From positions 62,001 through 126,000 of the forward strand of contig NZ_CACSJA010000012.1 in the NCBI RefSeq assembly GCF_902706035.1: 64,000 nucleotides of DNA, given 5' to 3'. Under the pieces are notes generated by a model that searched no databases, was not told the origin of the DNA, and saw nothing but the letters and a program-made list of their open reading frames with translations. The position numbers were made by a program, and so were the translations under genes. Positions 46,918 to 58,318 of this stretch are shown piece by piece (position 1 is the first letter of the stretch; each line of letters starts with the position of its first letter). The DNA is from Pantoea sp. 18069. GTDB taxonomy: Bacteria > Pseudomonadota > Gammaproteobacteria > Burkholderiales > Burkholderiaceae_C.

Positions 46918-47805
46918 GTGAACAGAGTCGGATTTATTGTCTCCACCCTGCTGGTTGTGCTGGCCTTGCTCAGTTCCATGCTGTTTGTCGTCGACCAGCG
47001 GCAGTTCGGCGTGGTCTATGCGCTCGGCCAGATCAAGGAAGTGATCACCGAGCCGGGCCTGCATGTCAAGATGCCCCCGCCGTTCCAGAACGTGCGCTAC
47101 CTCGACAAGCGTCTGCTGACGCTCGACAGCACCGATACCGAGCCCATGCTGACGGCTGAAAAGCAGCGCGTGGTGATCGACTGGTATGTGCGCTGGCGCA
47201 TTTCCGAGCCGTCGGAGTACATCCGCAATGTCGGCCTGGACGAAAACGCGGGCACGCAGCAGCTCAACCGCGTGGTGCGCAATGCTTTCCAGGAGGAAAT
47301 CAACAAGCGCACCGTCAAGGACCTGCTGGCCGACAAGCGCGAAGCGCTGATGGCCGACGTCAAGCGCGAAGTGCTTGAATCGGTGCGCGGCGCCAAGCCC
47401 TGGGGCATGGATGTGGTCGATGTGCGCATCACGCGCGTCGACTACGCTGAAGCGATCACCGAGTCGGTCTACCGCCGCATGGAAGCCGAGCGCAAGCGCG
47501 TGGCCAACGAGCAGCGCTCGACCGGTGCGGCCGAAGGCGAGAAGATTCGTGCCGATGCCGATCGCCAACGTGAAATCACCGTGGCCAACGCCTACCGCGA
47601 AGCACAGAAGATCAAGGGTGAAGGCGATGCCGAAGCCGCACGTATCTACGCCGAAGCGTTTGGCCGCGATGCGCAGTTCGCGCAGTTCTATCGCAGCCTC
47701 GAAGCCTACAAGACGAGCTTCAGCAAGAAGAGCGACGTGATGGTGCTCGACCCGTCGTCGTCGGAATTCTTCAAGGCCATGCGCGGCGGCGCGCCGGCCA
47801 GGTAG
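46918..47805 (+). CDS. hflC: FtsH protease modulator HflC
   Basis: 295 residues from a GTG (MNRVGFIVSTLLVVLALLSS) with TAGGAG 7 bases upstream. One N-terminal membrane anchor and an SPFH domain with a long helical end (EAITESVYRRMEAERKRVAN). Ten bases after hflK. Downstream there is a hairpin and terminator, and the small DUF2065 gene often found here is missing. Confidence 0.95.
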   Translation: MNRVGFIVSTLLVVLALLSSMLFVVDQRQFGVVYALGQIKEVITEPGLHVKMPPPFQNVRYLDKRLLTLDSTDTEPMLTAEKQRVVIDWYVRWRISEPSEYIRNVGLDENAGTQQLNRVVRNAFQEEINKRTVKDLLADKREALMADVKREVLESVRGAKPWGMDVVDVRITRVDYAEAITESVYRRMEAERKRVANEQRSTGAAEGEKIRADADRQREITVANAYREAQKIKGEGDAEAARIYAEAFGRDAQFAQFYRSLEAYKTSFSKKSDVMVLDPSSSEFFKAMRGGAPAR

Positions 47806-47851
47806 GCACGGCCGACCAGCGCCCGGCCTGTGCCGGGCGCGCGCATCACCA

Positions 47852-47873
47852 AGAGGGGCCCAGGCCCCTCTTT
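47852..47873 (+). terminator. Terminator after hflC
   Basis: AGAGGGGCC-CA-GGCCCCTCT, 9-bp arms followed by TT, 46 bases after the hflC stop. A second GC hairpin GCCCGGC-CTGT-GCCGGGC (47821-47838) precedes it. Confidence 0.6.
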
Positions 47874-48045
47874 GCATTGGTGCATGCCTTTGATGACCGA
47901 GGCAGGGCGCAGCCTGGTTTCGCATGCCAATACCGGTGATTGCGCAAGCAATACTGTGTGCCAGGGCTAGGCCATGGGGCAAGAAAGGGTGGGATGGCAC
48001 GGCTATCCCGTAGAATCGCGTTTTTAACAGCCTCCCCTTTTTTCC

Positions 48046-50599
<2,554 letters not shown>

Positions 50600-50640
50600 A
50601 CGCCGGCGTCTGTCTCCACGATTGAAAACAGGAACGCACC

Positions 50641-51165
50641 ATGCTGACCGAAGACGGTAATCACCTGTACGTAAGCTACGACGAGTACCACGGCCTGATC
50701 GAAAAGCTCGCGCTCAAGATCCACCAGTCCGGCTGGGAATTCGACACCATCCTGTGCCTGGCACGCGGTGGTCTGCGTCCGGGTGACATCCTGAGCCGCA
50801 TTTTCGACAAGCCGCTGGCCATCATGTCCACGAGTTCCTACCGCGCCGAAGCCGGCACGGTGCAGGGCCACCTGGACATCGCGCGCTTCATCACGACCCC
50901 CCAGGGCGAGATTGCCGGTCGCGTGCTGCTGGTCGACGACCTGGCGGACTCGGGCCACACGCTCAACGCCGTGGTCGGAATGCTCAAGAGCAACTACGCG
51001 CCCATCACCGAGCTGCGCAGCGCGGTGATCTGGACCAAGGGCCTGTCGACCTTCAAGGCCGACTATTCGGTGGAATTCCTGCCGACCAATCCCTGGATCC
51101 ATCAGCCGTTCGAAAGCTACGACAACATGGGCCCGCAAAAGCTGCTCGAAAAATGGAAGCTGTAA
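50641..51165 (+). CDS. Purine-type phosphoribosyltransferase (Gpt/Hpt-like)
   Basis: 174 residues. PRPP-binding loop LLVDDLADSGHTL with the DD pair and the upstream CLARGGLRPGDILSRI. WTKGLSTFKADYSVEF and the WIHQPFE tail match the xanthine/hypoxanthine phosphoribosyltransferase group. It probably salvages a purine base; exact base preference is unclear. Ends with a strong intrinsic terminator. Confidence 0.85.
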   Translation: MLTEDGNHLYVSYDEYHGLIEKLALKIHQSGWEFDTILCLARGGLRPGDILSRIFDKPLAIMSTSSYRAEAGTVQGHLDIARFITTPQGEIAGRVLLVDDLADSGHTLNAVVGMLKSNYAPITELRSAVIWTKGLSTFKADYSVEFLPTNPWIHQPFESYDNMGPQKLLEKWKL

Positions 51166-51184
51166 GTTTTCATTGACCCGTATC

Positions 51185-51210
51185 AAAGACCGCTCAGGCG
51201 GTCTTTTTTT
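51185..51210 (+). terminator. Intrinsic terminator of purA/phosphoribosyltransferase unit
   Basis: AAAGACCGC-TCAG-GCGGTCTTT, 9-bp perfect stem followed by a T run (total seven T), 19 bases after the stop codon. Confidence 0.9.
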
Positions 51211-51329
51211 GGGCCTGCGACCCGCAGCACTGTTGGTTTTAGATGACATCTGGTGACAAGCTTTGGTGCGCGCGCACGCACCACTGTGGCGCGCAGATAA
51301 ACTGCACGCACTCTAGAAAGTGGTGGTTT

Positions 51330-52373
51330 GTGAAGCGCAATTCTTTCGAGCAGCGACGCGCTGCCCTGGTATTGATCGGACTGGCCGGTGCGGCCGCCAC
51401 GGCAGCCTTCGCGGCGCCACCTGCAGTGCCGGCCCGCCCCGTTGCCGCACCGCTGCCCCCGGCCAAGGCGCCTCCGATCTTTGTGCTCAATTCGCTCGAT
51501 GCGTCGGTCAGCGTGATCGACCCCGAGCGCTGGATGGAAACGCTGCGCATTCCCACGGGCAAGGAACCGCACCACCTGTATCTCACGCCCGACGAGAAAT
51601 CGCTGATCGTGGCCAACGCGCTGGGCGATTCGCTGACTTTCCTCGACCCGCGCACGGCCCAGGTGCAGCGCGTGGTGCGCGATATTTCCGATCCCTACCA
51701 CCTGCGCTTCAGCCCCGACATGAAGTGGCTGGTCACGGCCGCCAACCGCCTCGACCATATCGACTTCTACCGCTGGGACGGCCAGCAGCCGCAGCTCGTC
51801 AAGCGCGTGGGCACCGGCAAGACGCCCAGCCACCTGTGGATAGACGCGCGCAGCGCCACGCTGTATTCGACCATGCAGGACAGCGACGAACTGGTGGCCA
51901 TCGACATGGCGACCCAGGTCATCACGGCGCGCGTGCGCACCGGCGCCATGCCCGCCGACATCTATGGCAGCCCCGACGGGCGCCGGCTGTACGTCGGCCT
52001 CACGGGCAGCGACAGCGTCGAAGTGTTCGACATTTCCGCAGGCCCGCCGCGCCACATGGCGCTGATCAAGACCGGCAAGGGCGCGCATGCGTTCCGCGCC
52101 GCGGGTGACAGGCGCCATCTCTATGTCAGCAACCGCGTGGCCAACACCATAGGCAAGATCGACATGCAGACCCAGCAACTGGTCGACACCTATCCCGTAC
52201 CGGGTGGTCCTGACTGCATGGAGGTCTCGGCCGACGGTCGCTATATCTACGTGAGCTCGCGCTGGGCGCGCAAGCTGTCGGTGATCGACACGATCGAGAA
52301 GAAAGTCGTGCGCCAGGTCAACGTGGGCAAGTCGCCGCACGGCGTGTGGACGCTGGCGCACGCGCCGCGCTGA
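51330..52373 (+). CDS. Exported YVTN-type beta-propeller protein
   Basis: 347 residues from a GTG (MKRNSFEQRRAALVLIGL); the frame is open for 29 more codons upstream without support. Sec signal to about residue 30 (TAAFA-APP), a Pro/Ala linker, then repeats of the 40-residue YVTN type (VSVIDPERWMETLRIPTGKE, RLYVGLTGSDSVEVFDIS, YIYVSSRWARKLSVIDTIEK). Likely periplasmic; function unknown. Five bases before the deacetylase gene. Confidence 0.8.
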   Translation: MKRNSFEQRRAALVLIGLAGAAATAAFAAPPAVPARPVAAPLPPAKAPPIFVLNSLDASVSVIDPERWMETLRIPTGKEPHHLYLTPDEKSLIVANALGDSLTFLDPRTAQVQRVVRDISDPYHLRFSPDMKWLVTAANRLDHIDFYRWDGQQPQLVKRVGTGKTPSHLWIDARSATLYSTMQDSDELVAIDMATQVITARVRTGAMPADIYGSPDGRRLYVGLTGSDSVEVFDISAGPPRHMALIKTGKGAHAFRAAGDRRHLYVSNRVANTIGKIDMQTQQLVDTYPVPGGPDCMEVSADGRYIYVSSRWARKLSVIDTIEKKVVRQVNVGKSPHGVWTLAHAPR

Positions 52374-52378
52374 AGGTC

Positions 52379-53179
52379 ATGCCGCCGCGCCGCACCGCCT
52401 TGTTCATGGCCAGCCTGCTGGGCACCAGTCTGCTGTCCCTGGGCGCCTGGGCCAAGGACGCCTGCAAGCCGCTGTACCTGACGTTCGACACCGGCCACAT
52501 GGGCGTGGCGCCGCTGGTCGCCGAAGTGCTGCAGCGCCAGCAGGTGCGCGTGACGTTCTTTGCGGCCAACGAGGCGACGAAAGAGGGCGACGGCAGCCTG
52601 GGCGCGCATTGGGCGCCCTGGTGGCGCGCGCGCGCGGCCGAAGGCCATGCGTTTGCCTCGCACACCTGGTCGCATGCCTACTGGCGCGCCGACGTGGGCG
52701 GGCCCCAGGCACCGGCATTTCGCGTCAGGCCTTCGGCCGGGCCGCGCGAAGGCCAGACCTATACGCTCAGCGCCGCGGGCTACTGCGCCGAGATCGCGCA
52801 GGCGGCCGACCGGCTGCAGCAGATCACGGGCAGAAAGCCGCTGGCGCTGTTTCGCGCGCCAGGCGGCAAGACGTCACCGGCGCTGCTGGCCGCGGCCAGG
52901 TCCTGCGGCTGGGCGCATGTGGGCTGGTCGCCCGCGGGCTTTCTGGGCGATGAGTTGCCCAGCGAGCGCTTCAGCAACAAGGCCTTGCTGGCCCAGGCGC
53001 TGCAGCGCATCCGCAGCGGAGATATCTTGCTGGCCCACCTGGGCATCTGGTCACGCAAGGACGCCTGGGCGCCTGCCGTGCTCGAGCCGTTGTTGGTCGG
53101 GCTCAAGCAGAAGGGATTTTGCTTTCGCACGCTGGACGAGCATCCCGATTACCGTGACTGGATAACGCACACGCGTTGA
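52379..53179 (+). CDS. Polysaccharide deacetylase (NodB-type), exported
   Basis: 266 residues from MPPRRTALFMASLL, signal cleaved near GAWA-KD. NodB motif 1 reads LTFDTGHMG instead of TFDDG, motif 2 SHTWSH keeps both metal His, motif 3 is FRAPGGKTS. The change of the second Asp (a zinc ligand in the family) to Thr is unusual and may alter metal binding. It lies between the YVTN and fatty-acid-hydroxylase-like genes in a tight operon, suggesting an envelope glycan target. Confidence 0.82.
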   Translation: MPPRRTALFMASLLGTSLLSLGAWAKDACKPLYLTFDTGHMGVAPLVAEVLQRQQVRVTFFAANEATKEGDGSLGAHWAPWWRARAAEGHAFASHTWSHAYWRADVGGPQAPAFRVRPSAGPREGQTYTLSAAGYCAEIAQAADRLQQITGRKPLALFRAPGGKTSPALLAAARSCGWAHVGWSPAGFLGDELPSERFSNKALLAQALQRIRSGDILLAHLGIWSRKDAWAPAVLEPLLVGLKQKGFCFRTLDEHPDYRDWITHTR

Positions 53180-53190
53180 GTGGAGAGGTT

Positions 53191-54168
53191 ATGCAGGTCT
53201 TGGTGGATTGGTTCAACGCAGCGCAACAGTGGCTGTTCGAGGCAGTGGTGCAGCCGCTGCTGTTTGGCCTGGGGCTGGGCAATCTGCTCGAAGATGGCTA
53301 CATGGCCACGGGCTGGCTGCTGGTCGGGCTGATCCAGCTGGTGGTGATGGTGCTGCTGATCGCGCCGCTGCAGCGCTTTTGGCCGGTCGAAGCCGTGACC
53401 GACCGGCGCGCGATCCGCGTCGACATGCTCTACACGCTGGTGCACCGGCTGGGCCTGTTTCGCATCGCGCTGTTCTTTTCGATCGATCCGCTGTGGGACC
53501 AGTTGTTCGGCTCGCTGCGGGTCTGGGGGCTGCCGACCTACCATCTCGACAACCTCTGGCCCGGCGTGACCGATCAGGCCTGGGTCAGCCTGCTGCTGTA
53601 TCTCGTGGTCTTCGACCTGCTCGACTACTGGATACACCGCGGCCAGCACCATTTCGGCTGGTGGTGGAAGCTGCATGCGCTGCACCATTCGCAACGCCAG
53701 ATGACCATGTGGAGCGACAACCGCAACCATTTGCTCGACGATCTGTTGCGCGACAGCATCATCGTGCTGGTCGCGCAGATCATTGGCCTGGCGCCGGGCC
53801 AGTTCGTCGCTATCGTCGCCATCACCCAGCTCAGCGAGAGCCTGCACCATGCCAATGTGCGCCTGTGGTTCGGCCGCGTCGGCGAGCGCCTGTGGGTCAG
53901 CCCGCGGTTTCACCGCCGCCACCACACCATTGGCATAGGCCATGAAGCGCAGCCCGGCACGCGCGCCAAGTTGGGTGGAAACAACTTCGGCGTGCTGCTG
54001 CCGGTGTGGGACATGCTGTTCGGCACGGCCAATTTCGAGCTGCGCTATGACCCTACCGGCATCCGGGATCAGGTCGAGCCCGACGCCCGCGGGCGCCTGC
54101 GCGACTATGGACAGGGCTTCTGGAGCCAGCAGTGGCGCGGGGTACTGCGTCTGATGGGTCGCGCTTGA
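53191..54168 (+). CDS. Sterol desaturase/fatty acid hydroxylase-family membrane protein
   Basis: 325 residues from MQVLVDWFNAAQQW, with GGAGAGG upstream. About four membrane segments and the di-iron histidine clusters HRGQHH, HALHHSQRQM, HHAN and HRRHHT of the ERG3/FAH superfamily. Such enzymes hydroxylate or desaturate lipids with O2. Eleven bases after the deacetylase gene; the pair may modify envelope lipids or glycolipids. The substrate is unknown. Confidence 0.87.
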   Translation: MQVLVDWFNAAQQWLFEAVVQPLLFGLGLGNLLEDGYMATGWLLVGLIQLVVMVLLIAPLQRFWPVEAVTDRRAIRVDMLYTLVHRLGLFRIALFFSIDPLWDQLFGSLRVWGLPTYHLDNLWPGVTDQAWVSLLLYLVVFDLLDYWIHRGQHHFGWWWKLHALHHSQRQMTMWSDNRNHLLDDLLRDSIIVLVAQIIGLAPGQFVAIVAITQLSESLHHANVRLWFGRVGERLWVSPRFHRRHHTIGIGHEAQPGTRAKLGGNNFGVLLPVWDMLFGTANFELRYDPTGIRDQVEPDARGRLRDYGQGFWSQQWRGVLRLMGRA

Positions 54169-54193
54169 CGCCCGCAATGGGTATCCTAGAGGC

Positions 54194-55087
54194 ATGCGAC
54201 TGCTTATAGACTCCTTCTGGCGTGCAGCAGCTTACTGCCTGCACAAACGGGTGATCCTGTGGTCCCTCGTCCCGCTGCTGTTCATGTCCTTGCTGTCGGC
54301 CGTGCTGGGCTACTTCTTCTGGGGGCCGGCGGTGCAGTGGGTGCAGGGGCTGCTCGAGGGCGCCAGCTGGCTGCAGACCGTCTGGGGCTGGCTGCAGGCG
54401 CGCGGCCTGGGGTTTGGCTCGACCGTCGTCGCGCCGGTGCTGGTGGTGCTCGTGGCGATGCCCATCATCGTCGTGCTGTCGCTGCTGCTGGTCGCGCTGT
54501 GTATGGCGCCCGCGCTGGCGCGGCTGGTCGCCGAGCGGCGTTTTTCGGTGCTTGAACGCAAGCACGGCGCTTCGCTGCTCGCCAGCCTTGCGTGGTCGCT
54601 GGGCTCTACGCTGATCGCGCTGATTGCGCTCGTCGTGTCCGTGCCGCTGTGGTTTGTTCCGCCGCTGGTGCTGATCATCCCGCCGCTGATCTGGGGCTGG
54701 CTCACCTACCGCGTCATGGCCTTCGATGCGCTGGCCGAACATGCGAGCAAGCGCGAGCGGCGGGCCTTGTTCCTGCGCCACCGCTACAGCCTGATGGCGA
54801 TGGGCGTGGTCTGCGGCTACATGGGCGCGGCGCCGGCCATCGTCTGGGCTTCGGGCATGCTGTTCCTGGCCGCGTTCTGGGTGCTGATTCCGCTGGCCAT
54901 CTGGATCTATGCGCTGGTGTTCGCATTTTCGTCGCTGTGGTTCGCGCATTTCTGCCTGGCCGCGCTCGAGGCCCTGCGCGCGAATCCGCAGCCGGTCGAT
55001 GCTGCTGATGTGATCGTGCCGCTCGCGCCGCAGCCCGAGGCCCCCGTGCTGGCTTCCACGCCGCCTCTTTCCCCTCCCCACAAGTGA
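54194..55087 (+). CDS. EI24 (CysZ-like) membrane protein
   Basis: 297 residues with about six membrane segments; EI24-domain features include LWSLVPLLFMSLLSAVLGYF and APALARLVAERRF. CysZ in E. coli is a sulfate importer of the same superfamily, but this branch has no assigned role. The C-terminal tail is Pro/Ala-rich. It ends just before the CinA-N gene. Confidence 0.82.
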   Translation: MRLLIDSFWRAAAYCLHKRVILWSLVPLLFMSLLSAVLGYFFWGPAVQWVQGLLEGASWLQTVWGWLQARGLGFGSTVVAPVLVVLVAMPIIVVLSLLLVALCMAPALARLVAERRFSVLERKHGASLLASLAWSLGSTLIALIALVVSVPLWFVPPLVLIIPPLIWGWLTYRVMAFDALAEHASKRERRALFLRHRYSLMAMGVVCGYMGAAPAIVWASGMLFLAAFWVLIPLAIWIYALVFAFSSLWFAHFCLAALEALRANPQPVDAADVIVPLAPQPEAPVLASTPPLSPPHK

Positions 55088-55093
55088 GTGTTC

Positions 55094-55915
55094 ATGGATT
55101 TGCAGTTTGGCGCCATCATCATTGGCGATGAGATTCTTTCGGGTAAACGCGCTGACAAGCATTTGTCCAAACTGATCGAGCTATTGGCCGCACGCGGCCT
55201 GGCGCTGTCGCATGCCGAGTACCTGGGCGACGACCGTCCGCGGCTCACGGCCGCGCTGGCGCGCGCCTTCGACAGCGCGAACGTGGTGTTTTCCTTCGGT
55301 GGAATCGGTGCCACGCCCGACGACCACACGCGCCAGTGCGCGGCCCAGGCGCTGGGCGTGCCGCTTGCGCTGCACCCCGAAGCCGTGGCCTTGATCGAGG
55401 AGCGCATGCGCGATGTCGCGGCGGAAAAGGGCGAGGTCTTCGAGCCTGGCCGCCCCGACAACGTGCACCGCCTGCAGATGGGCAACTTCCCGCAGGGCGC
55501 GACCATCATTGCCAACCCCTACAACAAGATTCCGGGCTTTTCCTGCGCGGGCCGCGCGGGCGGGGCCGTGCATTTCGTGCCGGGCTTTCCTGTCATGGCC
55601 TGGCCCATGATCGAAAGCGTGCTCGACCAGCACTACGCGCCGCTGTTCCATGGCCCTGCGCGCCAGGAGCGTTCGGTGCTGGTCTTTGGCGTGGGGGAGG
55701 CTACACTCACGCCGCTGATGCAGCAACTCGAAGCGGCCCATGGCGGCATTCGCGTGTTCAGCCTGCCCAGCGTGGACCATGCGGTGCACGGGGCGCATGT
55801 CGAACTCGGCATCAAAGGCCTGACGACGGCGGTCGACGCCGCCTGGTCTGCACTGATAAAGGGATTGCACTGTATTGGTGCAAATTACAGCACCGAAGTG
55901 GTGCGCAATGGGTGA
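55094..55915 (+). CDS. CinA N-terminal (MoCF-type) domain protein
   Basis: 273 residues from MDLQFGAIIIGDEILSGKR; GTG at 55088 is an alternative start. Molybdopterin-binding fold with FSFGGIGATPDDHTRQCAAQ. The CinA C-terminal deamidase domain is absent, as in single-domain relatives with possible pyrophosphatase activity. Two NtrC-type sites are embedded in its last 17 codons, so selection on DNA may shape the protein's end. Confidence 0.85.
   Translation: MDLQFGAIIIGDEILSGKRADKHLSKLIELLAARGLALSHAEYLGDDRPRLTAALARAFDSANVVFSFGGIGATPDDHTRQCAAQALGVPLALHPEAVALIEERMRDVAAEKGEVFEPGRPDNVHRLQMGNFPQGATIIANPYNKIPGFSCAGRAGGAVHFVPGFPVMAWPMIESVLDQHYAPLFHGPARQERSVLVFGVGEATLTPLMQQLEAAHGGIRVFSLPSVDHAVHGAHVELGIKGLTTAVDAAWSALIKGLHCIGANYSTEVVRNG
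55865..55883. promoter_or_regulatory. NtrC enhancer site 1 for glnA
   Basis: TTGCACTGTATTGGTGCAA matches the NtrC consensus (GCACT-N5-GGTGC) with perfect 6-bp arms. It lies inside the 3' end of the CinA-N gene, about 190 bases before the predicted glnA start of transcription. Confidence 0.85.
55890..55904. promoter_or_regulatory. NtrC enhancer site 2 for glnA
   Basis: GCACCGAAGTGGTGC, perfect 5-bp arms, centre 23 bases (about two helical turns) from site 1, which allows cooperative binding on one face. Also within the CinA-N coding sequence. Confidence 0.8.
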
Positions 55916-55937
55916 ATTTTTTCCGCATCCCTGAATC

Positions 55938-55952
55938 GCACTGTTTTGGTGA
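55938..55952. promoter_or_regulatory. NtrC-like site 3 (weaker)
   Basis: GCACTGTTTTGGTGA agrees with site 1 at 13 of 15 positions but has lost the last C of the right arm. Probably a low-affinity site closer to the promoter. Confidence 0.5.
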
Positions 55953-56036
55953 GATTCGGAGATGCGCCGGTACGGTGCTCCATCCCCGGCGAGGCGTGGA
56001 GCACAAGCGAATGCGGCAAATGGGGTGCGTGCGAAG

Positions 56037-56052
56037 TTGGCACGCAAACTGC
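56037..56052 (+). promoter_or_regulatory. Sigma-54 promoter of glnA
   Basis: TTGGCACGCAAACTGC: the -24 GG (56039-56040) and -12 GC (56051-56052) are separated by exactly 10 bases, and TGGCACG is the consensus -24 element. Start of transcription expected near 56064, about 39 bases before the glnA ATG. Confidence 0.85.
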
Positions 56053-56102
56053 TTGAAGTATCGCAACATTTTTTGAACAAGCCGTTTTTGCAGGAGACCC
56101 TG

Positions 56103-57518
56103 ATGGCTAAGACCGTTGCAGATGTGATGAAGATGGTGAAGGAGAACGAGGTCAAGTTCGTTGACCTGCGTTTCACCGATACCCGCGGCAAGGAACAGCA
56201 CGTGACCGTGCCTGTGTCGCATTTCGATGAAGACAAGTTCACCTCGGGCCATGCATTCGACGGCTCCTCGGTGGCTGGCTGGAAGGGCATTGAAGCCTCG
56301 GACATGCAATTGATGCCCGATCCCGCAACCGCGAACATCGACCCGTTCTTCGAAGAAACCACGCTGTTCCTGCAGTGTGACGTGATCGAGCCCAGCGACG
56401 GCAAGGCCTACGACCGCGACCCGCGTTCGATCGCCAAGCGCGCTGAAGCCTACCTCAAGGCTTCGGGCCTGGGCGATACCGCCTTCTTCGGACCCGAGCC
56501 CGAATTCTTCATCTTCGACGGCGTGCGCTGGACGAATGAACCCGGCCATGTGAGCTTCGAGATCGAAGAGTACGAAGCGCCCTGGAACACCGGCACCAAG
56601 TTCGATTCGGGCAACCGCGGCCACCGTCCCACGACCAAGGGCGGCTACTTCCCCGTGCCCCCCGTCGACAGCACGCAGGACATGCGCGCCGAGATGTCGC
56701 TGATTCTCGAATCGCTGGGCATTCCGGTCGAAGTGTTCCACCACGAAGTGGCGGGCGCGGGCCAGAACGAAATCGGTACGCGCTTCTCCACGCTGGTGGA
56801 ACGCGCCGACTGGACGCAGCAGCTCAAGTACGTCGTCTGGAACGTGGCCAACACCTATGGCAAGACGGCGACTTTCATGCCCAAGCCCTATGCTGGCGAC
56901 AACGGCTCGGGCATGCACGTGCACCAGTCGGTCTGGAAGGACGGCAAGAACCTGTTCGCTGGCGACGGCTATGCCGGTCTGTCGGACTACGCGCTGTACT
57001 ACATCGGCGGCATCATCAAGCACGCCCGTGCACTGAACGCCATCACCAACCCCGGCACCAACAGCTACAAGCGCCTGGTCCCCGGCTTTGAAGCCCCGGT
57101 GAAGCTGGCCTACTCGGCCAAGAACCGCTCGGCTTCCATCCGTATTCCCTACGTGTCCAACCCCAAGGGCCGTCGTATCGAAGCACGCTTCCCCGATCCA
57201 CTGGCCAACCCCTACCTGTGCTTCTCGGCGCTGCTGATGGCCGGTCTGGACGGCGTGGAAAACAAGATCCATCCCGGCGAAGCCGCGACCAAGGATCTGT
57301 ACCATCTGCCCCCGGAAGAAGACAAGCTGGTGCCCACCGTGTGCCACAGCCTGGACCAGGCCCTCGAAGCGCTGGATGCCGACCGTGCGTTCCTGACCAA
57401 GGGCGGCGTGTTCTCCGACTCGATGCTCGATGCCTACATCGAACTGAAGATGGGTGAAGTCACGCGCTTCCGCCAGGCCGTGCACCCCGTCGAATACGAC
57501 ATGTACTACTCGTTGTAA
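56103..57518 (+). CDS. glnA: Glutamine synthetase, type I
   Basis: 471 residues from [17 protein letters not shown], with AGGAGAC upstream. Family motifs FDGSSVAGW, the metal/ATP region ([10 protein letters not shown]) and [13 protein letters not shown] are intact. Tyr400 in [10 protein letters not shown] is the adenylylation site, so activity is probably controlled by GlnE. NtrC and sigma-54 sites upstream put transcription under nitrogen control; glnL and glnG follow. Confidence 0.98.
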   Translation: MAKTVADVMKMVKENEVKFVDLRFTDTRGKEQHVTVPVSHFDEDKFTSGHAFDGSSVAGWKGIEASDMQLMPDPATANIDPFFEETTLFLQCDVIEPSDGKAYDRDPRSIAKRAEAYLKASGLGDTAFFGPEPEFFIFDGVRWTNEPGHVSFEIEEYEAPWNTGTKFDSGNRGHRPTTKGGYFPVPPVDSTQDMRAEMSLILESLGIPVEVFHHEVAGAGQNEIGTRFSTLVERADWTQQLKYVVWNVANTYGKTATFMPKPYAGDNGSGMHVHQSVWKDGKNLFAGDGYAGLSDYALYYIGGIIKHARALNAITNPGTNSYKRLVPGFEAPVKLAYSAKNRSASIRIPYVSNPKGRRIEARFPDPLANPYLCFSALLMAGLDGVENKIHPGEAATKDLYHLPPEEDKLVPTVCHSLDQALEALDADRAFLTKGGVFSDSMLDAYIELKMGEVTRFRQAVHPVEYDMYYSL

Positions 57519-57524
57519 AAGGCA

Positions 57525-57605
57525 CCCCCCTGAGCCGCTAACGCGGCTTCCCCCCAGGGGGACGGCAGCATCGCTGCGGGGCGGCCCTTGCTCGCTGCCC
57601 CTGAG
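57525..57605 (+). repeat. Dispersed intergenic repeat, copy 3
   Basis: CCCCCCTGAGCCGCTAACGC, then CCCCCCAGGGGGACGGCAGC, then GCTGCGGGGCGGCCCTTGCT and GCCCCTGAG. Starts 6 bases after the glnA stop in glnA's orientation. Same order of blocks as the copies at 3791-3898 and 21452-21531. Confidence 0.75.
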
Positions 57606-57639
57606 TTGGACCATACCAACGCAGGACAGTGAGAGTGAA

Positions 57640-57665
57640 AAAAGCGGCGCAAGCCGCTTTTTTTT
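57640..57665 (+). terminator. Intrinsic terminator downstream of glnA
   Basis: AAAGCGGC-GCAA-GCCGCTTT, 8-bp perfect stem followed by a T run (eight T in all). It separates glnA from glnL/glnG, which then need read-through or their own promoter. Confidence 0.9.
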
Positions 57666-57794
57666 CGCCTACCAGGCGCTGTGGGCGTGTCCGCACAGCG
57701 GGCTGCGATTTTGCCTGTTTGTCATCGGATCAGGCGATACTGTTGGTTACTGCGCCACGCCTGTCCGCAGGCCACCGGTGACCGAGGGACTGTG

Positions 57795-58310
57795 ATGAAA
57801 AAACTGCTTGTATTTCTGTTATTGCCGCTGCTCGCGCCGCAGGCCTGGGGCCAGGGAACGATCTACCGCTGCGGCAATGAATACACCAACAATGCGAACA
57901 TGGCCAAGGAGCGTGGTTGCAAGCCCGTGGAGGGCGGCCATGTGACCGTGATCCATGGCAGCCCACTGCCGGCCGCGGCCACGCCTGCGGCCCCGGCTGC
58001 GCGCAGCGCAGCGCCCGCACCGCGCGCCGACAGCAGCGCCCAGCGCGCCCGCGATTCGGATGCGCGTGCCATCTTGCAGGGCGAGCTCGCGAAGTCGCAG
58101 GAACGCCTGGCCCAGCTGGAGCTCGAATACAACAATGGCAGCCCCGAGCGCTCGGCGCTGGAGCTGCGCAATCCCCAGGGCTATATCGAACGCACGGCGA
58201 ATCTCAAGGCGCAGATCGCGCGCCACCAGAGCGACATCGCGGGCCTGCGGCGTGAAATTGCCCGCCTGCCGGCGGCCTCTGCCGAGGCGACGAACCAGCC
58301 GGTCAACTGA
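57795..58310 (+). CDS. Small exported protein of unknown function between glnA and glnL
   Basis: 171 residues from MKKLLVFLLLPLLAPQAWGQ, a clear Sec signal cleaved near AWG-QG. The mature head has TIYRCGNEYTNNANMAKERG with two Cys, in the style of DUF4124-type periplasmic proteins. An Ala/Pro linker leads to a predicted coiled coil (LQGELAKSQERLAQLELEYN). It ends 8 bases before glnL. No function can be assigned; the position suggests co-expression with the nitrogen sensor. Confidence 0.75.
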   Translation: MKKLLVFLLLPLLAPQAWGQGTIYRCGNEYTNNANMAKERGCKPVEGGHVTVIHGSPLPAAATPAAPAARSAAPAPRADSSAQRARDSDARAILQGELAKSQERLAQLELEYNNGSPERSALELRNPQGYIERTANLKAQIARHQSDIAGLRREIARLPAASAEATNQPVN

Positions 58311-58318
58311 AGACGTAC

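Noticed and set aside
47806..48045. DUF2065 gene between hflC and hisZ
   Set aside because: The gap holds two hairpins and a terminator, and no frame of suitable length with a membrane-protein composition.
55962..56102. N-terminal extension of glnA by 47 codons
   Set aside because: The extension covers the sigma-54 promoter. The ATG at 56103 has an AGGAGAC site and the conserved GlnA start.
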